Shown one piece after another: positions 22,581 through 38,300 of a DNA stretch of 64,000 nt (its first letter is position 1; each line of letters begins with the position of its first letter). The DNA comes from Costus lasius (lineage: Eukaryota; Streptophyta; Magnoliopsida; Zingiberales; Costaceae): the NCBI GenBank assembly GCA_027563935.2, contig CM050448.1:68705843-68769842 (forward strand), read 5' to 3'. The translations under genes and the position numbers were made by a program. The notes below the pieces were generated by a model that was not told the origin of the DNA, made no database searches, and worked only from the letters and a program-made list of their open reading frames with translations.

Positions 22581-25500
22581 CATGATGAAAATTTTGAACT
22601 CGATTATGAATTTTAATTGTTATTAATCTTATTCTTATTCTTAATTATAACAATGATTTTATTCTTATAAGAATTATCTTCATCTTCATTTTTATCTCAG
22701 TTTTGTTCTCAGATTTCAGTTTTAATCTTATAATCTTCATCTTTATCTTGCTCCTAATATTCATCTTAAACTCGATTTTGATCTCTATGGAGATATTGAG
22801 TTTTAATCTTGTTATTAATATTTAAATTTATCTTGGTCTTTTAATAATGAGGATGTTGATCTTGATTATGATCCATATTTGATGTTTATCATTTTGAAAT
22901 CTTAATTTAATATTGATTTTGTTCATGATCATGATGTTGATCTTGATTTTAATCATGATTTCAAACTCTATCTTATGATATTCATTTTTATCTTCTTTTA
23001 ATCTTAATCTTAAACTCGATTTTGATCTCGTTCGTAATCTTGGTCTTCAATCTTGATATTGTTATTGATATTGATATTGATCTAATCATGATGAAAATTT
23101 TGAACTCGATTACGAGCTTTAATTGTTATTAATGTTATTTTCATTCTTAATTATAACATTGATTTTATTCTTGATAATTATCTTCATCTTCATTTTGATC
23201 TCAGTTTTGATCTCAGATTTCAGTTTTAATGTTATAATCTTCATCTTTATCTTGCTCCTAATATTCATCTTAAACTCGATTTTGATCTCTATGGAGATAT
23301 TGAGTTTTAATCTTGATATTAATATTTATATTTATCTTGGTCTTTTTATAATGAGGATGTTGATCTTGATTATGATCCATATTTGATGTTTATCATTTTG
23401 AAATCTTAATTTAATATTGATTTTGTTCATGATCATGATGTTGATCTTCATTTTAATCATGATTTCAAACTCTATCTTATAATATTCATCTTTATCTTCT
23501 TTTTCATCATAATCTTAAACTCGATTTTGATCTTGTTTGTAATCTTGCTATTCAATCTTGTTATTATTATTGATATTGATATTGATCTAATCATGATGAA
23601 AATTTTGAACTCGATTATGAATTTTAATTGTTATTAATCTTATTCTTATTCTTAATTATAACAATGATTTTATTCTTATAAGAATTATCTTCATCTTCAT
23701 TTTGATCTCAGTTTTGATCTCAGATTTCAGTTTTAATCTTATAATCTTCATCTTTATCTTGCTCCTAATATTCATCTTAAACTCGATTTTGATCTCTATG
23801 GAGATATTGAGTTTTAATCTTGATATTAATATTTATATTTATCTTGGTCTTTTTATAATGAGGATGTTGATCTTGATTATGATCCATATTTGATGTTTAT
23901 CATTTTGAATCTTAATTTAATATTGATTTTGTTCATGATCATGATGTTGATCTTGATTTTAATCATGATTTCAAACTCTATCTTATGATATTCATCTTTA
24001 TCTTCTTTTTAATCATAATCTTAAACTCGATTTTGATCTTGTTTGTAATCTTGCTATTCAATCTTGTTATTATTATTGATATTGATATTGATCTAATCAT
24101 GATGAAAATTTTGAACTCGATTATGAATTTTAATTGTTATTAATCTTATTCTTATTCTTAATTATAACAATGATTTTATTCTTATAAGAATTATCTTCAT
24201 CTTCATTTTTATCTCAGTTTTGTTCTCAGATTTCAGTTTTAATCTTATAATCTTCATCTTTATCTTGCTCCTAATATTCATCTTAAACTCGATTTTGATC
24301 TCTATGGAGATATTGAGTTTTAATCTTGATATTAATATTTAAATTTATCTTGGTCTTTTTATAATGAGAATGTTGATCTTGATTATGATCCATATTTGAT
24401 GTTTATCATTTTGAAATCTTAATTTAATATAGATTTTGTTCATGATCATGATGTTGATCTTGATTTTAATCATGATTTCAAACTCTATCTTATGATATTC
24501 ATCTTTATCTTCTTTTTAATCATAATCTTAAACTCGATTTTGATCTTGTTCATAATCTTGGTCTTCAATCTTGATATTGTTATTGATATTGATATTGATC
24601 TAATCATGATGAAAATTTTGAAATCGATTACGAGCTTTAATTGTTATTAATCTTATTCTCATTCTTAATTATAACATTGATATTATTCTTATAAGAATTA
24701 TCTTCATCTTCATTTTGATCTCAGTTTTGATCTCAGATTTCAGTTTTAATCTTATAATCTTCATCTTTATCTTGCTCATAATATTCATCTTAAACTCGAT
24801 TTTGATCTCTATGGAGATATTGAGTTTTAATCTTGATAGTAATATTTATATTTATCTTGATCTTTTTATAATGAGGATGTTGATCTTGTTTATGATCCAT
24901 ATTTGATGTTTATCATTTTGAATCTTAATTTAATATTGATTTTGTTCATGATCATGATGTTGATCTTGATTTTAATCATGCTTTCAAACTTTATCTTATG
25001 ATATTCATCTTTATCTTTTTTTTAATCTTAATTTTAAACTCGATTTTGATCTTGTTTGTAATCTTGGTCTTCAATCTTGATATTGTTACTGATATTGATA
25101 TTGATCTAATCATGATGAAAGTTTTGAACTCGATTATGAATTTTAATTGTTATTAATCTTATTCTTATTCTTAATTATAACAATGATTTTATTCTTATAA
25201 GAATTATCTTCATCTTCATTTTGATCTCAGTTTTGTTCTCAGATTTCAGTTTTAATTTTATAATCTTCATCTTTATCTTGCTCCTAATATTCATCTTAAA
25301 CTCGATTTTGATCTCTATGGAGATATTGAGTTTTAATCTTGTTATTAATATTTAAATTTATCTTGGTCTTTTAATAATGAGGATGTTGATCTTGATTATG
25401 ATCCATATTTGATGTTTATCATTTTGAAATATTAATTTAATATTGATTTTGTTCATGATCATGATGTTGATCTTGATTTTAATCATGATTTCAAACTCTA

Positions 25501-28500
25501 TCTTATGATATTCATCTTTATCTTCTTTTAATCTTAATCTTAAACTCGATTTTGATCTCGTTCGTAATCTTGGTCTTCAATCTTGATATTGTTATTGATA
25601 TTGATATTGATCTAATCATGATGAAAATTTTGAACTCGATTACGAGCTTTAATTGTTATTAATGTTATTTTCATTCTTAATTATAACATTGATTTTATTC
25701 TTGCTAATTATCTTCATCTTCATTTTGATCTCAGTTTTGATCTCAGATTTCAGTTTTAATCCTATAATCTTCATCTTTATCTTGCTCCTAATATTCATCT
25801 TAAACTCGATTTTGATCTCTATGGAGATATTGAGTTTTAATCTTGATATTAATATTTATATTTATCTTGGTCTTTTTATAATGAGGATGTTGATCTTGAT
25901 TATGATCCATATTTGATGTTTATCATTTTGAAATCTTAATTTAATATTGATTTTGTTCATGATCATGATGTTGATCTTGATTTTAATCATGATTTCAAAC
26001 TCTATCTTATAATATTCATCTTTATCTTCTTTTTCATCATAATCTTAAACTCGATTTTGATCATGTTTGTAATCTTGCTATTCAATCTTGTTATTATTAT
26101 TGATATTGATATTGATCTAATCATGATGAAAATTTTGAACTCGATTATGAATTTTAATTGTTATTAATCTTATTCTTATTCTTAATTATAACAATGATTT
26201 TATTCTTATAAGAATTATCTTCATCTTCATTTTTATCTCAGTTTTGTTCTCAGATTTCAGTTTTAATCTTATAATCTTCATCTTTATCTTGCTCCTAATA
26301 TTCATCTTAAACTCGATTTTGATCTCTATGGAGATATTGAGTTTTAATCTTGATATTAATATTTAAATTTATCTTGGTCTTTTTATAATGAGAATGTTGA
26401 TCTTGATTATGATCCATATTTGATGTTTACCATTTTGAAATCTTAATTTAATATAGATTTTGTTCATGATCATGATGTTGATCTTGATTTTAATCATGAT
26501 TTCAAACTCTATCTTATGATATTCATCTTTATCTTCTTTTTAATCTTAATCTTAAACTCGATTTTGATCTTGTTCGTAATCTTGGTCTTCAATCTTGATA
26601 TTGTTATTGATATTGATATTGATCTAATCATGATGAAAATTTTGAACTCGATTACGAGCTTTAATTGTTATTAATCTTATTCTCATTCTTAATTATAACA
26701 TTGATTTTATTCTTATAAGAATTATCTTCATCTTCATTTTGATCTCAGTTTTGATCTCGGATTTCAGTTTTAATCCTATAATCTTCATCTTTATCTTGCT
26801 CCTAATATTCATCTTAAACTCGATTTTGATCTCTATGGAGATATTGAGTTTTAATCTTGATATTAATATTTATATTTATCTTGGTCTTTTTATAATGAGG
26901 ATGTTGATCTTGATTATGATCCATATTTGATGTTTATCATTTTGAAATCTTAATTTAATATTGATTTTGTTCATGATCATGATGTTGATCTTGATTTTAA
27001 TCATGCTTTCAAACTTTATCTTATGATATTCATCTTTATCTTTTTTTTAATCTTAATTTTAAACTCGATTTTGATCTTGTTTGTAGTCTTGGTCTTCAAT
27101 CTTGATATTGTTATTGATATTGATATTGATCTAATCATGATGAAAGTTTTGAACTCGATTATGAATTTTAATTGTTATTAATCTTATTCTAATTCTTAAT
27201 TATAACAATGATTTTATTCTTATAAGAATTTATTCATCTTCATTTTTATCTCAGTTTTGTTCTCAGATTTCAGTTTTAATCTTATAATCTTCATCTTTAT
27301 CTTGCTCCTAATATTCATCTTAAACTCGATTTTGATCTCTATGGAGATATTGAGTTTTAATCATGATATTAATATTTAAATTTATCTTGGTCTTTTTATA
27401 ATGAGAATGTTGATCTTGATTATGATCCATATTTGATGTTTATCATTTTGAAATCTTAATTTAATATAGATTTTGTTGATGATCATGATGTTGATCTTGA
27501 TTTTAATCATGATTTCAAACTCTATCTTATGATATTCATCTTTATCTTCTTTTTAATCTTAATCTTAAACTCGATTTTGATCTTGTTCGTAATCTTGGTC
27601 TTCAATCTTGATATTGTTATTGATATTGATATTGATCTAATCATGATGAAAATTTTGAAATCGATTACGAGCTTTAATTGTTATTAATCTTATTCTCATT
27701 CTTAATTATAACATTGATTTTATTCTTATAATAATTATCTTCATCTTCATTTTGATCTCAGTTTTGATCTCAGATTTCAGTTTTAATCTTATAATCTTCA
27801 TCTTTATCTTGCTCCTAATATTCATCTTAAACTCGATTTTGATCTCTATGGAGATATTGAGTTTTAATCTTGATATTAATATTTATAGTTATCTTGGTCT
27901 TTTTATAATGAGGATGTTGATCTTGATTATGATCCATATTTGATGTTTATCATTTTGAAATCTTAATTTAATATTGATTTTGTTCATGATCATGATGTTG
28001 ATCTTGATTTTAATCATGATTTCAAACTCTATCTTATGATATTCATCTTTATCTTCTTTTTAATCTTAATCTTAAACTCGATTTTGATCTTGTTCGTAAT
28101 CTTGGTCTTCAATCTTGATATTGTTATTGATATTGATATTGATCTAATCATGATGAAAATTTTGAACTCGATTACGAGCTTTAATTGTTATTAATCTTAT
28201 TCTCATTCTTAATTATAACATTGATTTTATTCTTATAAGAATTATCTTCATCTACATTTTGATCTCAGTTTTGATCTCAGATTTCAGTTTTAATCTTATA
28301 ATCTTCATCTTTATCTTGCTCCTAATATTCATCTTAAACTCGATTTTGATCTCTATGGAGATATTGAGTTTTAATCTTGATATTAATATTTATATTTATC
28401 TTGGTCTTTTTATAATGAGGATGTTGATCTTGATTATGATCCATATTTGATGTTTATCATTTTGAAATCTTAATTTAATATTGATTTTGTTCATGATCAT

Positions 28501-31500
28501 GATGTTGATCTTAATTTTAATCATGATTTCAAACTCTATCTTATGATATTCATCTTTATCTTCTTTTTAATCATAATCTTAAACTCGATTTTAATCTTGT
28601 TTGTAATCTTGCTATTCAATCTTGTTATTATTATTGATATTGATATTGATCTAATCATGATGAAATTTTTGAACTCGATTATGAATTTTAATTGTTATTA
28701 ATCTTATTCTTATTCTTAATTATAACAATGATTTTATTCTTATAAGAATTATCTTCATCTTCATTTTTATCTCAGTTTTGTTCTCAGATTTCAGTTTTAA
28801 TCTTATAATCTTCATCTTTATCTTGCTCCTAATATTCACCTTAAACTCGATTTTGATCTCTATGGAGATATTGAGTTTTAATCTTGTTATTAATATTTAA
28901 ATTTATCTTGGTCTTTTAATAATGAGGATGTTGATCTTGATTATGATCCATATTTGATGTTTATCATTTTGAAATCTTAATTTAATATTGATTTTGTTCA
29001 TGATCATGATGTTGATCTTGATTTTAATCATGCTTTCAAACTTTATCTTATGATATTCATCTTTATCTTTTTTTTAATCTTAATTTTAAACTCGATTTTG
29101 ATCTTGTTCGTAATCTTGGTCTTCAATCTTGATATTGTTATTGATATTGATATTGATCTAATCATGATGAAAATTTTGAACTCGATTACGAGCTTTAATT
29201 GTTATTAATCTTATTCTCATTCTTAATTATAACATTGATTTTATTCTTATAAGAATTATCTTCATCTTCATTTTGATCTCAGTTTTGATCTCGGATTTCA
29301 GTTTTAATCTTATAATCTTCATCTTTATCTTGCTCCTAATATTCATCTTAAACTCGATTTTGATCTCTATGGAGATATTGAGTTTTAATCTTGATATTAA
29401 TATTTATATTTATCTTGGTCTTTTTATAATGAGGATGTTGATCTTGATTATGATCCATATTTGATGTTTATCATTTTGAAATCTTAATTTAATATTGATT
29501 TTGTTCATGATCATGATGTTGATCTTGATTTTAATCATGATTTCAAACTCTATCTTATAATATTCAACTTTATCTTCTTTTTAATCATAATCTTAAACTC
29601 GATTTTGATCTAGTTTGTAATCTTGCTATTCAATCTTGTTATTATTATTGATATTGATATTGATCTAATCATGATGAAAATTTTGAACTCGATTATGAAT
29701 TTTAATTGTTATTAATCTTATTCTTATTCTTAATTATAACAATTATTTTATTCTTATAAGAATTATCTTCATCTTCATTTTTATCTCAGTTTTGTTCTCA
29801 GATTTCAGTTTTAATCTTATAATCTTCATCTTTATCTTGCTCCTAATATTCATCTTAAACTCGATTTTGATCTCTATGGAGATATTGAGTTTTAATCTTG
29901 ATATTAATATTTAAATTTATCTTGGTCTTTTTATAATGAGAATGTTGATCTTGATTATGATCCATATTTGATGTTTACCATTTTGAAATCTTAATTTAAT
30001 ATAGATTTTGTTCATGATCATGATGTTGATCTTGATTTTAATCATGATTTCAAACTCTATCTTATGATATTCATCTTTATCTTCTTTTTAATCTTAATCT
30101 TAAACTCGATTTTGATCTTGTTCGTAATCTTGATATTGTTATTGATATTGATATTGATCTAATCATGATGAAAATTTTGAACTCGATTACGAGCTTTAAT
30201 TGTTATTAATCTTATTCTCATTCTTAATTATAACATTGATTTTATTCTTATAAGAATTATCTTCATCTTCATTTTGATCTCAGTTTTGATCTCGGATTTC
30301 AGTTTTAATCTTATAATCTTCATCTTTATCTTGCTCCTAATATTCATCTTAAACTCTATTTTGATCTCTATGGAGATATTGAGTTTTAATCTTGATATTA
30401 ATATTTATATTTATCTTGGTCTTTTTTTAATGAGGATGTTGATCTTGATTATGATCCATATTTGATGTTTATCATTTTGAAATCTTAATTTAATATTGAT
30501 TTTGTTCATGATCATGATATTGATCTTGATTTTAATCATGCTTTCAAACTTTATCTTATGATATTCATCTTTATCTTTTTTTTAATCTTTATTTTAAACT
30601 CGATTTTGATCTTGTTTGTAATCTTGGTCTTCAATCTTGATATTGTTATTGATATTGATATTGATCTAATCATGATGAAAGTTTTGAACTCGATTATGAA
30701 TTTTAATTGTTATTAATCTTATTCTTATTCTTAATTATAACAATGATTTTATTCTTATAAGAATTATCTTCATCTTCATTTTGATCTAAGTTTTGTTCTC
30801 AGATTTCAGTTTTAATCTTATAATCTTCATCTTTATCTTGCTCCTAATATTCATCTTAAACTCGATTTTGATCCCTATGGAGATATTGAGTTTTAATCTT
30901 GATATTAATATTTATATTTATCTTGGTCTTTTTATAATGAGGATGTTGATCTTGATTATGATCCATATTTGATGTTTATCATTTTGAAATCTTAATTTAA
31001 TATAGATTTTGTTCATGATCATGATGTTGATCTTTATTTTAATCATGATTTCAAACTCTATCTTATGATATTCATCTTTATCTTCTTTTTAATCTTAATC
31101 TTAAACTCGATTTTGATCTTGTTCGTAATCTTGGTCTTCAATCTTGATATTGTTATTGATATTGATATTGATCTAATCATGATGAAAATTTTGAACTCGA
31201 TTACGAGCTTTAATTGTTATTAATCTTATTCTCATTCTTAATTATAACATTGATTTTATTCTTATAGGAATTATCTTCATCTTCATTTTGATCTCAGTTT
31301 TGATCTCAGATTTCAGTTTTAATCTTATAATCTTCATCTTTATCTTGCTCCTAATATTCATCTTAAACTCGATTTTGATCACTATGGAGATATTGAGTTT
31401 TAATCTTGATATTAATATTTATATTTATCTTGGTCTTTTTATAATGAGGATGTTGATCTTGATTATGATCCATATTTGATGTTTATCATTTTGAAATCTT

Positions 31501-31929
31501 AATTTAATATTGATTTTGTTCATGATCATGATGTTGATCTTGATTTTAATCATGATTTCAAACTCTATCTTATAATATTCATCTTTATCTTCTTTTTAAT
31601 CATAATCTTAAACTCGATTTTGATCTAGTTTGTAATCTTGCTATTCAATCTTGTTATTATTATTGATATTGATATTGATCTAATCATGATGAAAATTTTG
31701 AACTCGATTATGAATTTTAATTGTTATTAATCTTATTCTAATTCCTAATTATAACAATGATTTTATTCTTATAAGAATTATCTTCATCTTCATTTTTATC
31801 TCAGTTTTATTCTCAGATTTCAGTTTTAATCTTATAATCTTCATCTTTATCTTGCTCCTAATATTCATCTTAAACTCGATTTTGATCTCTATGGAGATAT
31901 TGAGTTTTAATCTTGATATTAATATTTAA

Positions 31930-33460
31930 ATTTATCTTGGTCTTTTTATAATGAGAATGTTGATCTTGATTATGATCCATATTTGATGTTTATCATTTTG
32001 AAATCTTAATTTAATATAGATTTTGTTCATGATCATGATATTGATCTTGATTTTAATCATGATTTCAAACTCTATCTTATAATATTCATCTTTATCTTCT
32101 TTTTAATCATAATCTTAAACTCGATTTTGATCTTGTTTGTAATCTTGCTATTCAATCTTGTTATTATTATTGATATTGATATTGATCTAATCATGATGAA
32201 AATTTTGAACTCGATTATGAATTTTAATTGTTATTAATCTTATTCTTATTCTTAAGTATAATAATTATTTTATTCTTATAAGAATTATCTTCATCTTAAT
32301 TTTTATCTCAGTTTTGTTCTCAGATTTCAGTTTTAATCTTATAATCTTCATCTTTATCTTGCTCCTAATATTCATCTTAAACTCGATTTTGATCTCTATG
32401 GAGATATTGAGTTTTAATCTTGATATTAATATTTAAATTTATCTTGGTCTTTTTATAATGAGAATGTTGATCTTGATTATGATCCATATTTGATGTTTAT
32501 CATTTTGAAATCTTAATTTAATATAGATTTTGTTCATGATCATGATATTGATCTTGATTTTAATCATGATTTCAAACTCTATCTTATAATATTCATCTTT
32601 ATCTTCTTTTTAATCATAATCTTAAACTCGATTTTGATCTTGTTTGTAATCTTGCTATTCAATCTTGTTATTATTATTGATATTGATATTGATCTAATCA
32701 TGATGAAAATTTTGAACTCAATTATGAATTTTAATTGTTATTAATCTTATTCTTATTCTTAATTATAACAATTATTTTATTCTTATAAGAATTATCTTCA
32801 TCTTCATTTTTATCTCAGTTTTGTTCTCAGATTTCAGTTTTAATCTTATAATCTTCATCTTTATCTTGCTCCTAATATTCATCTTAAACTCGATTTTGAT
32901 CTCTATGGAGATATTGAGTTTTAATCTTGATATTAATATTTAAATTTATCTTGGTCTTTTTATAATGAGAATGTTGATCTTGATTATGATCCATATTTGA
33001 TGTTTATCATTTTGAAATCTTAATTTAATATAGATTTTGTTCATGATCATGATATTGATCTTGATTTTAATCATGATTTCAAACTCTATCTTATAATATT
33101 CATCTTTATCTTCTTTTTAATCATAATCTTAAACTCGATTTTGATCTTGTTTGTAATCTTGCTATTCAATCTTGTTATTATTATTGATATTGATATTGAT
33201 CTAATCATGATGAAAATTTTGAACTCGATTATGAATTTTAATTGTTATTAATCTTATTCTTATTCTTAATTATAACAATTATTTTATTCTTATAAGAATT
33301 ATCTTCATCTTCATTTTTATCTCAGTTTTGTTCTCAGATTTCAGTTTTAATCTTATAATCTTCATCTTTATCTTGCTCCTAATATTCATCTTAAACTCGA
33401 TTTTGATCTCTATGGAGATATTGAGTTTTAATCTTGATATTAATATTTATATTTATGTTG
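31930..33460. repeat. Run of near-identical single-subtype monomers
   Basis: Three successive monomers carry the same variants (CATGATCATGATATTGATC, TTATAATATTCATC, GCTATTCAATC) at 32034, 32541 and 33048, exactly 507 bp apart. Here the array is monomeric instead of the dimers on both sides, a recent local expansion. The limits are approximate. Confidence 0.75.
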
Positions 33461-35345
33461 GTCTTTTTATAATGAGAATGTTGATCTTGATTATGATCCA
33501 TATTTGATGTTTACCATTTTGAAATCTTAATTTAATATAGATTTTGTTCATGATCATGATGTTGATCTTGATTTTAATCATGATTTCAAACTCTATCTTA
33601 TGATATTCATCTTTATCTTCTTTTTAATCTTAATCTTAAACTCGATTTTGATCTTGTTCGTAATCTTGGTCTTCAATCTTGATATTGTTATTGATATTGA
33701 TATTGATCTAATCATGATGAAAATTTTGAACTCGATTACGAGCTTTAATTGTTATTAATCTTATTCTCATTCTTAATTATAACATGGATTTTATTCTTAT
33801 AAGAATTATCTACATCTTCAATTTGATCTCAGTTTTGATCTCGGATTTCAGTTTTAATTTTATAATCTTCATCTTTATCTTGCTCCTAATATTCATCTTA
33901 AACTCGATTTTGATCTCTATGGAGATATTGAGTTTTAATCTTGATATTAATATTTATATTTATCTTGGTCTTTTTATAATGAGGATGTTGATCTTGATTA
34001 TGATCCATATTTGATGTTTATCATTTTGAAATCTTAATTTAATATTGATTTTGTTCATGATAATGATGTTGATCTTGATTTTAATCATGCTTTCAAACTT
34101 TATCTTATGATATTCATCTTTATCTTTTTTTAAAACTCGATTTTAAACTCGATTTTGATCTTGTTTGTAATCTTGGTCTTCAATCTTGATATTGTTATTG
34201 ATATTGATATTGATCTAATCATGATGAAAGTTTTGAACTCGATTATGAATTTTAATTGTTATTAATCTTATTCTTATTCTTAATTATAACAATGACTTTA
34301 TTCATATAAGAATTATCTTCATCTTCATTTTGATCTCAGTTTTGATCTCAGATTTTAGTTTTAATCTTATAATCTTCATCTTTATCTTGCTCCTAATATT
34401 CATCTTAAACTCGATTTTGATCTCTATGGAGATATTGAGTTTTAATCTTGATATTAATATTTATAATTATCTTGGTCTTTTTATAATGAGGATGTTGATC
34501 TTGATTATGATCCATATTTGATGTTTATCATTTTGAAATCTTAATTTAATATTGATTTTGTTCATGATCATGATGTTGATCTTGATTTTAATCATGCTTT
34601 CAAACTTTATCTTATGATATTCATCTTTATCTTTTTTTTAATCTTAATTTTAAACTCGATTTTGATCTTGTTTGTAATCTTGGTCTTCAATCTTGATATT
34701 GTTATTGATATTGATATTGATCTAATCATGATGAAAGTTTTGAACTCGATTATGAATTTTAATTGTTATTAATCTTATTCTTATTCTTAATTATAACAAT
34801 GATTTTATTCTTATAAGAATTATCTTCATCTTCTTTTTGATCTAAGTTTTGTTCTCAGATTTCAGTTTTAATCTTATAATCTTCATCTTTATCTTGCTCC
34901 TAATATTCATCTTAAACTCGATTTTGATCTCTATGGAGATATTGAGTTTTAATCTTGATATTAATATTTATATTTATCTTGGTCTTTTTATAATGTGGAT
35001 GTTGATCTTGATTATGATCCATATTTGATGTTTATCATTTTGAAATCTTAATTTAATATTGATTTTGTTCATGATCATGATGTTGATCTTAATTTTAATC
35101 ATGATTTCAAACTCTATCTTATGATATTCATCTTTATCTTCTTTTTAATCATAATCTTAAACTCGATTTTGATCTTGTTTGTAATCTTGCTATTCAATCT
35201 TGTTATTATTATTGATATTGATATTGATCTAATCATGATGAAAATTTTGAACTCGATTATGAATTTTAATTGTTATTAATCTTATTCTTATTCTTAATTA
35301 TAACAATGATTTTATTCTTATAAGAATTATCTTCATCTTCATTTT

Positions 35346-38300
35346 TATCTCAGTTTTGTTCTCAGATTTCAGTTTTAATCTTATAATCTTCATCTTTATC
35401 TTGCTCCTAATATTCATCTTAAACTCGATTTTGATCTCTATGGAGATATTGAGTTTTAATCTTGATATTAATATTTAAATTTATCTTGGTCTTTTTATAA
35501 TGAGAATGTTGATCTTGATTATGATCCATATTTGATGTTTATCATTTTGAAATCTTAATTTAATATAGATTTTGTTCATGATCATGATGTTGATCTTGAT
35601 TTTAATCATGATTTCAAACTCTATCATATGATATTCATCTTTATCTTCTTTTTAATCTTAATCTTAAACTCGATTTTGATCTTGTTCGTAATCTTGGTCT
35701 TCAATCTTGATATTGTTATTGATATTGATATTGATCTAATCATGATGAAAATTTTGAACTCGATTACGAGCTTTAATTGTTATTAATCTTATTCTCATTC
35801 TTAATTATAACATTGATTTTATTCTTATAAGAATTATCTTCATCTTCATTTTGATCTCAGTTTTGATCTCAGATTTCAGTTTTAATCTTATAATCTTCAT
35901 CTTTATCTTGCTCCTAATATTCATCTTCAACTCGATTTTGATCTCTATGGAGATATTGAGTTTTAATCTTGATATTAATATTTATAATTATCTTGGTCTT
36001 TTTATAATGAGGATGTTGATCTTGATTATGATCCATATTTGATGTTTATCATTTTGAAATCTTAAATTAATATTGATTTTGTTCATGATCATGATGTTGA
36101 TCTTGATTTTAATCATGCTTTCAAACTTTATCTTATGATATTCATCTTTATCTTTTTTTTAATCTTAAATTTAAACTCGATTTTGATCTTGTTTGTAATC
36201 TTGGTCTTCAATCTTGATATTGTTATTGATATTGATATTGATCTAATCATGATGAAAGTTTTGAACTCGATTATGAATTTTAATTGTTATTAATCTTATT
36301 CTTATTCTTAATTATAACAATGATTTTATTCTTATAAGAATTATCTTCATCTTCATTTTGATCTTAGTTTTGTTCTCAGATTTCAGTTTTAATTTTATTA
36401 TCTTCATCTTTATCTTGTTCCTAATATTCATCTTAAACTCGATTTTGATCTCTATGGAGATATTGAGTTTTAATCTTGATATTAATATTTAAATTTATCT
36501 TGGTCTTTTTATAATGAGAATGTTGATCTTGATTATGATCCATATTTGATGTTTATCATTTTGAAATCTTAATTTAATATAGATTTTGTTCATGATCATG
36601 ATGTTGATCTTGATTTTAATCATGATTTCAAACTCTATCTTATGATATTCATCTTTATCTTCTTTTTAATCTTAATCTTAAACTCGATTTTGATCTTGTT
36701 CGTAATCTTGGTCTTCAATCTTGATATTGTTATTGATATTGATATTGATCTAATCATGATGAAAATTTTGAACTCGATTACGAGCTTTAATTGTTATTAA
36801 TCTTATTCTCATTCTTAATTATAACATTGATTTTATTCTTATAAGAATTATCTTCATCTACATTTTGATCTCAGTTTTGATCTCAGATTTCAGTTTTAAT
36901 CTTATAATCTTCATCTTTATCTTGCTCCTAATATTCATCTTAAACTCGATTTTGATCTCTATGGAGATATTGAGTTTTAATCTTGATATTAATATTTATA
37001 TTTATCTTGGTCTTTTTATAATGAGGATGTTGATCTTGATTATGATCCATATTTGATGTTTATCATTTTAAATCTTAATTTAATATTGATTTTGTTCATG
37101 ATCATGATGTTGATCTTGATTTTAATCATGCTTTCAAACTTTATCTTATGATATTCATCTTTATCTTTTTTTTAATCTTAAATTTAAACTCGATTTTGAT
37201 CTTGTTTGTAATCTTGGACTTCAATCTTGATATTGTTATTGATATTGATATTGATCTAATCATGATGAAAGTTTTGAACTCGATTATGAATTTTAATTGT
37301 TATTAATCTTATTCTTATTCTTAATTATAACAATGATTTTATTGTTATAAGAATTATCTTCATCTTCATTTTGATCTCAGTTTTGTTCTCAGATTTCAGT
37401 TTTAATCTTATAATCTTCATCTTTATCTTGTTCCTAATATTCATCTTAAACTCGCTTTTGATCTCTATGGAGATATTGAGTTTTAATCTTGATATTAATA
37501 TTTAAATTTATCTTGGTCTTTTTATAATGAGAATGTTGATCTTGATTATGATCCATATTTGATGTTTATCATTTTGAAATCTTAATTTAATATAGATTTT
37601 GTTCATGATCATGATATTGATCTTGATTTTAATCATGATTTCAAACTCTATCTTATGATATTCATCTTTATCTTCTTTTTAATCTTAATCTTAAACTCGA
37701 TTTTGATCATGTTCGTAATCTTGGTCTTCAATCTTGATATTGTTATTGATATTGATATTGATCTAATCATGATGAAAATTTTGAACTCGATTACGAGCTT
37801 TAATTGTTATTAATCTTATTCTCATTCTTAATTATAACATTGATTTTATTCTTATAAGAATTATCTTCATCTACATTTTGATCTCAGTTTTGATCTCAGA
37901 TTTCAGTTTTAATCTTATAATCTTCATCTTTATCTTGCTCCTAATATTCATCTTAAACTCGATTTTGATCTCTATGGAGATATTGAGTTTTAATCTTGAT
38001 ATTAATATTTATATTTATCTTGGTCTTTTTATAATGAGGATGTTGATCTTGATTATGATCCATATTTGATGTTTATCATTTTGAAATCTTAATTTAATAT
38101 TGATTTTGTTCATGATCATGATGTTGATCTTGATTTTAATCATGCTTTCAAACTTTATCTTATGATATTCATCTTTATCTTTTTTTTAATCTTAAATTTA
38201 AACTCGATTTTGATCTTGTTTGTAATCTTGGTCTTCAATCTTGATATTGTTATTGATATTGATATTGATCTAATCATGATAAAAGTTTTGAACTCGATTA

